From contig NZ_VDUZ01000005.1 in the NCBI RefSeq assembly GCF_008039615.1, positions 124,001-188,000 of the forward strand: DNA of 64,000 nucleotides. Reading direction: 5' to 3'. The position numbers and the translations under genes are program-made. This DNA is from Vineibacter terrae (GTDB lineage Bacteria > Pseudomonadota > Alphaproteobacteria > Reyranellales > Reyranellaceae). Positions 8,750 through 17,152 of this stretch are shown in pieces; the first letter of the stretch is position 1; every line of letters starts with the position of its first letter. The notes under the pieces were generated by a model. The model saw only the letters and a program-made list of their open reading frames with translations. It was not told where the DNA came from and did not search any database.

Positions 8750-9778
8750 TCAGGCCCAGCCCTTGCCGGTGATCAAGGCCAGCAGGTCGATCTCCGTCTC
8801 GGAGGCGCGACGGCCGATTGCCGCGCGCTCCACCGAGCGGTCGGCGCCGCTGGCGAATGTCGCATACATGCCCATGCAGCCGATCCCCCATCTCAACGTG
8901 CCGTACACTTCCCAGAACCGCACCCGGTCGCGATCCACCGTGCGGCCGCCCGCGGCTTCGTAGCCGGCGAACAGATCCTCGCGCTGGCCGAAGCCGCCGA
9001 CCGGCTGGTCGATGTTGCCGAAGCGCCAGGAGTTCACCGAGATCCAGGCCAGATCCTCCATCGGGTCGCCGATATGGGCGCCTTCCCAGTCGAGCACGGC
9101 GCGCACACCCTCTGGCCCGATGATCAGGTTGCCGTGGCGGAAATCGCCATGCACCAGGACGAGGTCGGTCTGCGCGTAGGCCGGCGCGCGCTCGGCGAGC
9201 CAGCGGAACGCCAGCGCGAACACCGGATGCGGGTGGCGGTAGGACCGGTACAGCGTGCGGACGTTGCCGAGCTCGGTCAGGATCGGCGCCACGCGCAGCC
9301 CGGGCACGGCAGACGCCGTGAGCCGATGCAGGCGCGCCAGGATGGCGCCGCACTGGCCGGCGAGAAGCGGGCGGGCCGCGGCGAAGGCCTCGTCGCGCAG
9401 GATCCGCCGCGCCAGGGTCTCGCCTTCGATGCGGTCCATGAAGAAGCCGTGGCCGAGGCCATCGTCGGGCTGCAGCACGTAGCGCACGCGCGGCGCCGGC
9501 AATCCGGCGCCGGCGGCGGCCTGGACCACAGCCGCTTCCCGCTCCAGCGACAGCAGGTTGCTGCGCCCCACATCGACGCCGCGCGGCGCGCGGCGCAGGA
9601 CCAGCGGCAGCAGTCCATTCTTGCCCTGCGCCCCGTCGCACCGCACGTCGAACGACCAGGTTTCCTTGTTGGCGCCGCCGGACAGCCGTTTCAGGTTTGC
9701 GATGCCGGTGGCGCCCGGTATGGCGCCCGCGATGGCCTTGCCTACCAGGCCGGCGAAGGGATCGGCGTCAGTGCCCAT
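8750..9778 (-). CDS. APH-fold kinase of acyl-CoA cluster (LvaA / ACAD10-11 kinase-domain-like)
   Basis: A 342-residue phosphotransferase of the aminoglycoside-phosphotransferase/ACAD10-11 family. It has an N-lobe with LSGGANKETW, a Brenner-type catalytic loop LVHGDFRHGNLI, and a metal-binding VLDWEGAHIGDP. Despite the fold name, members next to acyl-CoA dehydrogenases are acyl-CoA (4-hydroxyacyl) kinases rather than resistance enzymes. It is first in the operon after the TetR gene (18-base gap) and coupled to DUF6285. Substrate assignment is from context only. Confidence 0.8.
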   Translation of the reverse strand: MGTDADPFAGLVGKAIAGAIPGATGIANLKRLSGGANKETWSFDVRCDGAQGKNGLLPLVLRRAPRGVDVGRSNLLSLEREAAVVQAAAGAGLPAPRVRYVLQPDDGLGHGFFMDRIEGETLARRILRDEAFAAARPLLAGQCGAILARLHRLTASAVPGLRVAPILTELGNVRTLYRSYRHPHPVFALAFRWLAERAPAYAQTDLVLVHGDFRHGNLIIGPEGVRAVLDWEGAHIGDPMEDLAWISVNSWRFGNIDQPVGGFGQREDLFAGYEAAGGRTVDRDRVRFWEVYGTLRWGIGCMGMYATFASGADRSVERAAIGRRASETEIDLLALITGKGWA

Positions 9779-9796
9779 GCTCTCGTGTCTCGTTGT

Positions 9797-10483
9797 CTAT
9801 GATGGTGGCTTCAGGGCGTGCTCGACGGCCTTGATGGCCGTGCGGCGCAGCGTCCGCAGGTCCATGCTCTCGGGACTGATCATCCACAGGAAGCAGACGC
9901 CGGTGAGCAGGCTGAGGATCAGGGTCGCCGCCGATGGCACGTGCAGGTCGCGGCTGACCTCGCCGGCGCGCTTGGCGTGCCGCAGCTGCTCCTCGAAGCG
10001 GGTGCGGAAGGAGCCGGTAGCGGCCACGAACGTGTCGCGGATCTCCTGGATGACGCCCAGCGATTCTGCCATCAGCACGTAGTAGGCGCGCATCGCGCTG
10101 CCGGCGCGATAGAACGTCTGCATGTAGATGTCGACGACCTCGCAGATGGCCGGCAGGCCCTTGGGCGCGCTCAGCGAATCGGGAAAGGCCTGGCGGTAGA
10201 AATTGGCGTGCATCTGCCCGACCAGCGCCTTCACCATGTTCTCCTTCGAGCCGTAGCGCTGGTTGACGAGGCCGCGGCTGTAGCCGGCGCGCGTGCCGAT
10301 CTGCTCCAGGGTCGTGGCGCCGAAGCCTTGCTGGGCGATCAGGTCCGCCGCCGCCGACAGCATCCGTCGCTCCGATTCGGCCCGCCGCTCGGCCTGCGTG
10401 CGTCGCGGCCGCGCGGCGGCGGTCTTGGTGCGCGGGCGCGCGCCGCCGGTATCGCTGAGCGTTGCCATGGCCGGACCGTACAT
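9797..10483 (-). CDS. TetR-family regulator of the lva-like cluster
   Basis: A 228-residue protein with an N-terminal TetR helix-turn-helix (LIAQQGFGATTLEQIGTRAGYSRGLVNQRYGSKENMVKAL) after a basic, proline-rich leader, and a ligand-binding helical C-domain. ATG 10483 or 10468 could be the start. It heads the catabolic cluster and is divergent from phnC, so it is likely the cluster's acyl-CoA- or acid-responsive repressor. Confidence 0.82.
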   Translation of the reverse strand: MYGPAMATLSDTGGARPRTKTAAARPRRTQAERRAESERRMLSAAADLIAQQGFGATTLEQIGTRAGYSRGLVNQRYGSKENMVKALVGQMHANFYRQAFPDSLSAPKGLPAICEVVDIYMQTFYRAGSAMRAYYVLMAESLGVIQEIRDTFVAATGSFRTRFEEQLRHAKRAGEVSRDLHVPSAATLILSLLTGVCFLWMISPESMDLRTLRRTAIKAVEHALKPPS

Positions 10484-10621
10484 AGTTGATGACGTGATAG
10501 CAAGTTATTAGCGCCGATTGCCCCCACAGCCGGCCTGTGGACTGACACCTAACTGCAATCATTCCGTCACGGGTCGGCAGCTAAAGCTGCGTACCGCTGT
10601 CGGAAGTCGAACCCGGGGGTC

Positions 10622-11458
10622 GTGATGCTGCGTCTGCAACAGGTGACGAAGCGCTTTGCCGAGAAGCGGGCGGTGGATGGCGTCACCGCCGTCATTCCCA
10701 AGGGCCAGCTCGTGGGCGTGATCGGCCGCTCGGGGGCCGGCAAGTCGACATTGCTGCGCATGATCAACCGCCTGGAGACGATATCGGAGGGTCGGATCCT
10801 GTACGACCAGGCCGATGTCGGCGCGCTCGGCGGCCGCGGCCTGCGCGCCTGGCGCGCGCGCTGCGCCATGATCTTCCAGCAGTTCAATCTCGTGGGCCGG
10901 CTGGACGTGCTGACCAATGTGCTGATCGGCCGCTCCTTCAACGTGCCGACCGGCCGGTCGCTGCTGAAGCTGTGGTCCGACGCCGACAAGGCGGCGGCGC
11001 TGGCGGCGCTGGACCGCTTCGACATGGCCCATCTCGCGGCCCAGCGCGCCGACACGCTGTCGGGTGGCCAGCAGCAGCGCGTGGCGATCGCGCGCGCGCT
11101 CGTGCAGGAGCCGGACATCATCCTGGCCGACGAGCCGGTGGCGTCGCTCGATCCGCGCAACACGCGCCTGGTGATGGACGCGCTGCAGGCCATCAACCGC
11201 GACCTCGGCATCACGGTCATGTGCAACCTGCACAGCCTCGACCTCGCCCGCGAATACTGCGACCGGCTGCTGGGCCTGGTGGCGGGCCGGCTGGTGCTGG
11301 ACGAGGCGCCCAATGCGCTTTCCAACGCCCGGGCACGCGAACTCTACGGCCTGGAGGCCGGTGACGTTGTCGGCGACCCCGAGCCGCTGCCGGCCGCGGC
11401 CTATGTCGCATCGACAACCCATCTCAGCATCGCCGCGTCCGGCATCCCGGCGCAGTGA
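10622..11458 (+). CDS. phnC: Phosphonate ABC transporter ATPase PhnC
   Basis: A 278-residue ATPase with Walker [10 protein letters not shown] (35-43), Q-loop MIFQQFNLV, signature LSGGQQQR, Walker [14 protein letters not shown] and the H-loop in CNLHS. Q-loop and spacing are typical of PhnC. It starts at GTG 10622 or ATG 10625, behind a GGGGG stretch. It supplies energy for uptake of phosphonates with PhnD and the two PhnE permeases that follow. Confidence 0.93.
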   Translation: MMLRLQQVTKRFAEKRAVDGVTAVIPKGQLVGVIGRSGAGKSTLLRMINRLETISEGRILYDQADVGALGGRGLRAWRARCAMIFQQFNLVGRLDVLTNVLIGRSFNVPTGRSLLKLWSDADKAAALAALDRFDMAHLAAQRADTLSGGQQQRVAIARALVQEPDIILADEPVASLDPRNTRLVMDALQAINRDLGITVMCNLHSLDLAREYCDRLLGLVAGRLVLDEAPNALSNARARELYGLEAGDVVGDPEPLPAAAYVASTTHLSIAASGIPAQ

Positions 11459-11483
11459 CATCATCCCCTACACGGAGATCGTC

Positions 11484-12398
11484 ATGTTCCATCGTCGCCA
11501 TTTCCTGCTCGCCTCGTCGGCCGCTGCCGTGTTCGTCGCCGCCGGCACCGCCCGGGCGCAGTCGTGGAAGGCCAAGTACCCCGAGCTGGTGTTCGCGGTC
11601 GTGCCGGCCGAGAACGCCTCGGGCGTCACCGAGCGCTATGCGCCCTTCATCGAGTATCTGTCCAAGGAGCTGGGCGTGAAGGTGACGCTGCGCGTCGCCA
11701 ACGACTACGCCGCCGTGATCGAAGGGCAGCGTTCGGGCAACATCCATATCGGCGGCTACGGTCCTGCGTCCTATGCCCGTGCCTACATCACCGGCGTCAA
11801 GGTCGAGCCGTTCGCCACCACCATCAACACCGACGGCTCGGTGGGCTACTACTCGGTCTTCTATGTGCGCGCCGACAGCCCCTACAAGAGCATCGACGAC
11901 CTGAAGGGCAAGAACCTCGGGCTGGTGGACCCCAACTCGACGTCGGGCAACAACGTGCCGCGCTTCGCGCTCAACAAGATGAAGATCAACCCCGACAGCT
12001 ACTTCGGCAAGGTGGTCTACACCGGCAGCCACGAGAACGCGATCATCGCCCTGCAGCAGCGCACGGTCGACGTCGCCGCCAACTGGCTGAACTCCGACGA
12101 CGACTCCAACCTGACCCGCATGGCCAGCAAGGGCATGGCGAAGAAGGAGGACTTCCGCATCATCTACAAGTCCGACCTGATCGCAAACTCGCCCTTCGCC
12201 TACATGGCCGACCTGCCCGACGACCTGAAGGCCGCGATCCGCAAGGCGTTCGCCGAGGCCCCGACCAAGGCCAAGGCGGCGTTCGACAAGCTGTCGGACG
12301 GCAAGGACCAGGGCTTCAAGACCGTCGACCACAAGTTCTATGAGCCGGTGGTCGAGCTGGTGAAGTTCATCGACCAGCTGCGCAAGACCAAGAGCTGA
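11484..12398 (+). CDS. phnD: Phosphonate-binding periplasmic protein PhnD
   Basis: A 304-residue binding protein. It has an N-terminal export signal (MFHRRHFLLASSAAAVFVAA, cut near ARAQ), then the PhnD core (FAVVPAENASGVTERYAPFIEYLSKELG..., GGYGPASYARAY, LVDPNSTSGNN). ATG 11484 has GGAGA upstream; the longer open frame is a shadow of phnC. An intrinsic-terminator-like hairpin follows directly, which would give more PhnD than permease. Confidence 0.93.
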   Translation: MFHRRHFLLASSAAAVFVAAGTARAQSWKAKYPELVFAVVPAENASGVTERYAPFIEYLSKELGVKVTLRVANDYAAVIEGQRSGNIHIGGYGPASYARAYITGVKVEPFATTINTDGSVGYYSVFYVRADSPYKSIDDLKGKNLGLVDPNSTSGNNVPRFALNKMKINPDSYFGKVVYTGSHENAIIALQQRTVDVAANWLNSDDDSNLTRMASKGMAKKEDFRIIYKSDLIANSPFAYMADLPDDLKAAIRKAFAEAPTKAKAAFDKLSDGKDQGFKTVDHKFYEPVVELVKFIDQLRKTKS

Positions 12399-12410
12399 CG
12401 CCACGACATC

Positions 12411-12448
12411 GCCGCCGGGTCCGAAACGGGCCCGGCGGCTTCCTTTTT
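12411..12448 (+). terminator. Intrinsic terminator/attenuator between phnD and phnE
   Basis: A 12-bp stem (GCCGCCGGGTCC paired with GGGCCCGGCGGC, one G-T pair) with a GAAAC loop, followed by TTCCTTTTT. It lies 12 bases after the phnD stop, and its T-tract runs into the TTG start of phnE. This fits partial termination within the operon, keeping binding-protein mRNA in excess. Confidence 0.85.
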
Positions 12449-13349
12449 GACGCTGGTCCAGCCCTTGTCCTCGCCTCCCCTCAAGCTCGACACGCCGCGC
12501 CTGGCGGTGCTCCACGAGGCCTATCGCGACGCGGTGCGCGCCAAGCGATGGCGCTCGGTCCTGATCGCCGTCTGCGTGGCCGTCGGTATCGCGGTCTCGG
12601 CCGTTTCGGCCGAGGTCGATCTCGGCAAGCTGTTCACCAACATCGACAAGTTCAGCAGCTATATCGGCCGCCTCTTCGTGCTGGAGAGCGGCCAGATGGT
12701 GTGGACCGACCCGGTCGAATGGTACTGGGGGCTGCAGCGCTGGCTGTCGCTGCTGGGCGAGACCCTGCTGATCGCCTATGTCGGCACGGCGCTGGGCGCC
12801 GCAGCCGGCATCGTGCTGGCGTTCCTGGCGGCGAGCAACGTCTCGCCGCATCCGGTGGTGCGGGCCGTCACGCGGCGCTACCTGGAGTTCTGCCGCACGT
12901 TCCCCCAGCTCGTCTTCGCGCTGATCTTCGTCATCGCCTTCGGCCTGGGGCCCCTGCCGGGCGTGCTCGCGATCGCGATCCACACCATGGGCGCGCTGGG
13001 CAAGCTGTTCTTCGAGGTGGTGGAGAACATCGACATGAAGCCGGTGGAAGGCGTCGCCGCCACCGGCGCATCCTGGCCGGCGGTCGTGCGCATCGGCGCC
13101 TTCCCCCAGGTCCTGCCCAACTTCGTGAGCTACACGCTGCTGCGCTTCGAGATCAACGTCCGCGAGGCTTCGGTGATGGGCTTCGTCGGCGCCGGCGGCA
13201 TCGGCCAGGACCTGATCGAGGCGATCCGCAAGTTCTACTACGCCGACGTATCGGCGATCCTGGTGCTGATCATCGTGACCGTGGCGCTGATCGACTTCGG
13301 CACCGAGCGCATCCGGCACCGGCTGATCGACGCGGGGACATCGGCATGA
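12447..13349 (+). CDS. phnE: Phosphonate ABC permease PhnE (first)
   Basis: A 300-residue permease. A charged N-terminus is followed by helices and the family segments WLSLLGETLLIAYVGTALGA, FPQLVFALIFVIAFGLGPLPGVLA, VEGVAATGA and VMGFVGAGGIGQDLIEAI (EAA-loop region). The start is inferred as TTG 12447, overlapping the attenuator T-tract; no ATG fits better. It overlaps the second permease by ATGA. Confidence 0.88.
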   Translation: MTLVQPLSSPPLKLDTPRLAVLHEAYRDAVRAKRWRSVLIAVCVAVGIAVSAVSAEVDLGKLFTNIDKFSSYIGRLFVLESGQMVWTDPVEWYWGLQRWLSLLGETLLIAYVGTALGAAAGIVLAFLAASNVSPHPVVRAVTRRYLEFCRTFPQLVFALIFVIAFGLGPLPGVLAIAIHTMGALGKLFFEVVENIDMKPVEGVAATGASWPAVVRIGAFPQVLPNFVSYTLLRFEINVREASVMGFVGAGGIGQDLIEAIRKFYYADVSAILVLIIVTVALIDFGTERIRHRLIDAGTSA

Positions 13350-14194
13350 GCACGACCGTCGAAGCCATGCGCCGACGCTATCCCGACGTATTCGTCCCGG
13401 CGTGGCGGCGCAACCGCGCGATGCTGGCTGTGCTCGCCGGGCTCGTGGCGCTGTTTATCTACGGCCTGGCGGCATTGGGCTTCCTTCATCCCCGGATGAT
13501 CGATGGGCTGGGCAAGCTCGCCTCGGTCTTCGTCATGATGCTGCCGCCGGACCCGGGCTCGGTCGACCGCGCGATCATCTATCTGAAGGCGCTGGGCGAG
13601 ACCCTGGCGATCGCCTTCCTGGGCACGCTGCTGGGCGCGGCGCTGGCCTTTCCGCTCGGCTTCCTGGCGGCGCGCAACGCCACCATCGGCCGGGTCGTGC
13701 GCTTCCTGACGCGCCGCTCGCTCGACACGCTGCGCGGCGTCGACGTCCTGGTCTGGGCGCTGATCTGGATCAACGTCGTGGGGCTGGGGCCGTTCGCCGG
13801 CGTGCTGGCCGTGATGACCTCCGACATCGGCTCCTTCGGCAAGCTGTTCTCCGAAGCGATCGAGGCCGCCGACAAGCGGCCGGTCGAGGGTGTCCTGTCG
13901 ACCGGCGGTGGCGGCCCGCACCGCGTGCGCTTCGGCATCCTGCCCGAGGTCCTGCCGGTGATGGCAAGCCAGGTGCTGTACTTCATCGAGTCCAACACGC
14001 GCTCGGCCAGCATCATCGGCATCGTCGGCGCCGGCGGCATCGGCCTGCACCTGGCCGAGCAGATCCGGGTCCTCGAGTTCCAGCACGTGGCCTTCATCAT
14101 CATCCTGGTGCTGATCGCGGTGGCTGCGATCGACTGGCTCTCGACCCGCCTGCGGCTGGGGCTGATCGGCACCAGGCGCGTGGCGACGGCGTAG
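13346..14194 (+). CDS. phnE: Phosphonate ABC permease PhnE (second)
   Basis: A 282-residue permease homologous to the preceding one (LKALGETLAIAFLGTLLGAALAFPLGFLAARN, DVLVWALIWINVVGLGPFAGVLAVM, SIIGIVGAGGIGLHLAEQIRVLEF). ATG 13346 overlaps the stop of the first permease. Two PhnE proteins per transporter are usual in alphaproteobacterial phn loci. It converges on phnF, whose stop follows at once. Confidence 0.93.
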   Translation: MSTTVEAMRRRYPDVFVPAWRRNRAMLAVLAGLVALFIYGLAALGFLHPRMIDGLGKLASVFVMMLPPDPGSVDRAIIYLKALGETLAIAFLGTLLGAALAFPLGFLAARNATIGRVVRFLTRRSLDTLRGVDVLVWALIWINVVGLGPFAGVLAVMTSDIGSFGKLFSEAIEAADKRPVEGVLSTGGGGPHRVRFGILPEVLPVMASQVLYFIESNTRSASIIGIVGAGGIGLHLAEQIRVLEFQHVAFIIILVLIAVAAIDWLSTRLRLGLIGTRRVATA

Positions 14195-14914
14195 TCAGAA
14201 TTCGACGACGAACGTCATCAGGTCGCCCAGCATGCGGCCATGGCCGTAGTCGATCGGGCGGCCGTCGGGCTCGATGTTGACGCTGTCGGTGACCAGCACG
14301 GCGCGGCCGCGGCGCACGCCCAGCAGGCGCGCGTCGGCGTTGGAGATCAGCTGCGCCGAGATGCGCGTGGTGCGGCGCTTGTAGTCGGGGACGCCGCAGC
14401 GGCGCAGCGCCGCGGTGATCGACCGCTCCGCCTTGAACGCCTCGACGATGGCGGGCACGCGCGCCTTGCAGAAGTAGTGGCTGACGATGCCGACCGGCCG
14501 GTCGTCGGCGAAACTCATGGTCTCGAGCCGGATCAGCGTCGTGTCCGCCGGCACCTCCAGCGCCTCGGCGATGGCCGCGTCGGCCGGCACCTCCGACGAT
14601 TTGATCAGCTGGCGCGACGGGCGGCGCTGGGCGCGGCCGACATTGTCGCTGAAGCGCGTGCGCGGCGTGACGGCGTAGTGGATCGGCGGGTCGGGCACGA
14701 AGATGCCGCGCCCTTGCTCGGCACGCAGCAGGCCCTCGTTCTCCAGGTGCGACACCGCCTGGCGCAGCGTGTGGCGGTTGACGTCGAAGCGCTCGGCCAG
14801 GGCGTACTCGCCGGGCAGGCGGTCACCCGGCTTCCAGGCGCCGGCCTGCAGCTCGGCGGCGAGCGTCTCGGCGATGCGGCGCCATTTGGGCGGCGCGGCC
14901 TCCTTGGTGCGCAT
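14195..14914 (-). CDS. phnF: GntR/HutC-family regulator PhnF
   Basis: A 239-residue GntR-family protein with an N-terminal winged helix (PGDRLPGEYALAERFDVNRHTLRQAVSHLENEGLL...) and a C-terminal UTRA-type ligand domain (LIRLETMSFADDRPVGIVSHYF). It is divergent from phnG with 93 bases between; a palindrome in that gap is its likely operator. Confidence 0.9.
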   Translation of the reverse strand: MRTKEAAPPKWRRIAETLAAELQAGAWKPGDRLPGEYALAERFDVNRHTLRQAVSHLENEGLLRAEQGRGIFVPDPPIHYAVTPRTRFSDNVGRAQRRPSRQLIKSSEVPADAAIAEALEVPADTTLIRLETMSFADDRPVGIVSHYFCKARVPAIVEAFKAERSITAALRRCGVPDYKRRTTRISAQLISNADARLLGVRRGRAVLVTDSVNIEPDGRPIDYGHGRMLGDLMTFVVEF

Positions 14915-14977
14915 GTCGTCAAACCTTCATCGGCAGGTCTTGCAACGGTCATCGGGCAAGGCTACGTTGACAATCAT

Positions 14978-14991
14978 CTTGTATAGACAAG
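14978..14991. promoter_or_regulatory. Probable PhnF operator ahead of phnG
   Basis: Palindrome CTTGT-ATAG-ACAAG in the phnF-phnG gap, just downstream of a TTGACA box (14967-14972) and 16 bases before the phnG start. GntR/HutC regulators bind short palindromes of this kind, and TATAGAC-type cores are reported for PhnF. Repression of phnG-N and of phnF itself is inferred. Confidence 0.7.
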
Positions 14992-15007
14992 TGAGCGTGT
15001 TGTCGAG

Positions 15008-15460
15008 ATGGAAAAGACGGACGACATCGCGAGCCGCAAGCGCCGCCTGGCAGCGCTGGCCCGCACCGACCGCGACGCGCTCGAAGGCGCGCTGCGCAGA
15101 ATCACGCCGGTGCCGCGCTACGACGTGGTGAAGCCGGCCGAGACCGGCCTGGTGATGGTGCGCGGCCGTGCCGGCGGCACCGGCGCGCCGTTCAACCTCG
15201 GCGAGATGACCGTGACGCGCTGCGTCGTGCGCGGCGAGGACGGCGCGCTGGGCGTCGGCTACGTCGCCGGCCGCGATCGCCGCAAGGCCGAGCTGGTGGC
15301 CGTCTTCGATGCGCTGCTGCAGGACCCGGCGCGGGCGCAGGCGCTCGAGGACGACGTGATCGCGCCGGCCGAGCAGCGCCGCCAGGTGCAGCGCGCCCGG
15401 ACCCTGGCCCGCGCCGCCGCCACCCGCGTCGACTTCTTCACCGTGGTCCGGGGAGAGTGA
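15008..15460 (+). CDS. phnG: C-P lyase complex subunit PhnG
   Basis: A 150-residue PhnG: RITPVPRYDVVKPAETGLVMVRGRAGGTGAPFNLGEMTVTRCVVR and GVGYVAGRDRRKAELVAVFDALLQ are the family core. It is a subunit of the PhnGHIJ core that, with ATP, forms the alpha-D-ribose 1-phosphonate triphosphate intermediate. First gene of the phnG-N operon; start ATG 15008. Confidence 0.92.
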   Translation: MEKTDDIASRKRRLAALARTDRDALEGALRRITPVPRYDVVKPAETGLVMVRGRAGGTGAPFNLGEMTVTRCVVRGEDGALGVGYVAGRDRRKAELVAVFDALLQDPARAQALEDDVIAPAEQRRQVQRARTLARAAATRVDFFTVVRGE

Positions 15461-15461
15461 C

Positions 15462-16046
15462 ATGACCACGACCGCACTGCCCGGCTTCGCCGACGCCGTC
15501 CACGACGCCCAGGGATCGTTCCGCAAGCTGCTCGAGGCCATGGCCCATCCGGGCCGCATCGTGACGGTGCCCGGACCGCGCGCCGTGCCGCAGGGCCTCG
15601 ATCCTGCGACGGCCTCGCTGCTGCTGACCTTGTGCGACGGCGAGACGCCTGTCTGGCTCGATGCCGCGGCCGAGGCGGTCGCCGGCTGGCTGGCGTTCCA
15701 CACCGGCGCGCCGGTTGCATCGGCGACCGGCGTCGCTGCCTTCGCCGTGGCGCTGGCGCCGCTGCAGATGCCGGCGCTGGATGGGTTCGACTGGGGCACC
15801 GACGAGGTGCCGGAGGCCAGCACCACCCTCATCGTGCAGGTCAAGGCGCTGGCCGACGATGCCGGCTGGACCTTGCGCGGGCCGGGCATCGCCACGCAGG
15901 CACGGCTTTCAGTCGCCGGCCTGTCACAGAACTGGTGCACAGATCGGCGCGCCATGCAGGCGGCATTCCCGCGCGGCGTCGATGTCGTGTTCACGTGCGG
16001 CCATCGTGTCGCGGCGCTGCCGCGCACGACGATCATGGAGTCGTAG
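15462..16046 (+). CDS. phnH: C-P lyase complex subunit PhnH
   Basis: A 194-residue PhnH: PGFADAVHDAQGSFRKLLEAMAHPGRI at the N-terminus, and a C-terminal AFPRGVDVVFTCGHRVAALPRTT. It is a dimer-forming subunit of the PhnGHIJ core. A GGGGAGAG ribosome site lies within the end of phnG; the start is 1 base after the phnG stop. Confidence 0.92.
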   Translation: MTTTALPGFADAVHDAQGSFRKLLEAMAHPGRIVTVPGPRAVPQGLDPATASLLLTLCDGETPVWLDAAAEAVAGWLAFHTGAPVASATGVAAFAVALAPLQMPALDGFDWGTDEVPEASTTLIVQVKALADDAGWTLRGPGIATQARLSVAGLSQNWCTDRRAMQAAFPRGVDVVFTCGHRVAALPRTTIMES

Positions 16047-16048
16047 TC

Positions 16049-17152
16049 ATGTACGTGGCGGTCAAGGGCGGCGAGCGGGCGATCGCCAACGCCCATGCCT
16101 GGCTGGCGGAAGAGCGGCGCGGCGATCCCGGCGTGCCCGAGCTCAGCATCGCGCAGATCCGCGAGCAGCAGCGTCTGGCGGTCGACCGGGTGATGACCGA
16201 AGGCTCGCTGTACGACCCCGACCTGGCGGCGCTGGCGCTCAAGCAGGCGCGCGGCGATCAGGTCGAGGCCATCTTCCTGCTGCGCGCCTATCGCACGACG
16301 CTGGCGCGTTTCGGCGCCAGCCTGCCGCTGGAGACCGGCCGCATGACGGTGCGGCGGCGCGTGTCGGCGATCTTCAAGGATGTGCCAGGCGGCCAGGTGC
16401 TGGGCCCGACCTTCGACTACACGCATCGCTTGCTCGATTTCACGCTGGCCGCCAACGGCGAGCCGCCCGCGGCCCCGGTCGCCGAGGCGCCGCTGGCAGA
16501 CACGCTGCCGCCGGTGATCGACGTGCTCAACCGCGAGCGCCTGATCGAGGCCGAGGTGGTGCCGGCCGACGAGGCGCCGCCGGCCGACCTCACGCGCGAG
16601 CCGCTGCGCTTCCCGGCCTCGCGTGCCATGCGCCTGCAGAACCTGGCGCGTGGCGACGAGGGCTTCCTGCTGGCATTGGGCTACTCGACCCAGCGCGGCT
16701 ACGGCCGCAACCATCCCTTCGCCGGCGAGATCCGCTTCGGCGAGGTGACGGTCGAGCTCGAGGCGCCGGAGCTGGGCTTTGCCGTCGAGCTGGGCGACAT
16801 CGAGCTCACCGAATGCCAGATGGTGAACCAGTTCGCCGGCTCCAAGACCGAGCCGCCGCAGTTCACGCGCGGCTACGGCACCAGCTTCGGCCACGGCGAG
16901 CGCAAGGCCATGGCCATGGCGCTGGTCGACCGCTCGCTGCGCGCCGCCGAGCTGGGCGAGGAGGTGAGCTCGCCGGCGCAGGACACGGAGTTCGTGCTCT
17001 ACCACAGCGACAACGTCGAGGCGCAAGGCTTCGTGCAGCATCTCAAGCTGCCCCACTACGTCGATTTCCAGTCGGAGCTCACCGTCATCCGCGCCATGCG
17101 GCGCGCCGCGGCGCAGACGGCGGAAGCAGCGCTTGCGGAGGCCGCGGAATGA
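16049..17152 (+). CDS. phnI: C-P lyase nucleosidase subunit PhnI
   Basis: A 367-residue PhnI, usual length. MYVAVKGGERAIANAHAWL is the classic N-terminus, and QNLARGDEGFLLALGYSTQRGYGRNHPF and DIELTECQMVNQFAG are core motifs. PhnI attaches phosphonate to the ribose of ATP with loss of adenine. Start ATG 16049 lies 2 bases after phnH and the end overlaps phnJ by ATGA. Confidence 0.95.
   Translation: MYVAVKGGERAIANAHAWLAEERRGDPGVPELSIAQIREQQRLAVDRVMTEGSLYDPDLAALALKQARGDQVEAIFLLRAYRTTLARFGASLPLETGRMTVRRRVSAIFKDVPGGQVLGPTFDYTHRLLDFTLAANGEPPAAPVAEAPLADTLPPVIDVLNRERLIEAEVVPADEAPPADLTREPLRFPASRAMRLQNLARGDEGFLLALGYSTQRGYGRNHPFAGEIRFGEVTVELEAPELGFAVELGDIELTECQMVNQFAGSKTEPPQFTRGYGTSFGHGERKAMAMALVDRSLRAAELGEEVSSPAQDTEFVLYHSDNVEAQGFVQHLKLPHYVDFQSELTVIRAMRRAAAQTAEAALAEAAE

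Noticed and set aside
8750-9778. Aminoglycoside resistance role for this APH-fold kinase
   Set aside because: Its motifs and neighbours (DUF6285, acyl-CoA dehydrogenase, ligase) place it with acyl-CoA/hydroxyacid kinases.
10484-10621. Palindromic operator in the TetR-phnC gap
   Set aside because: TTGATGACGTGATAGCAA at about 10488-10505 is only loosely symmetric; too weak to list as a site.
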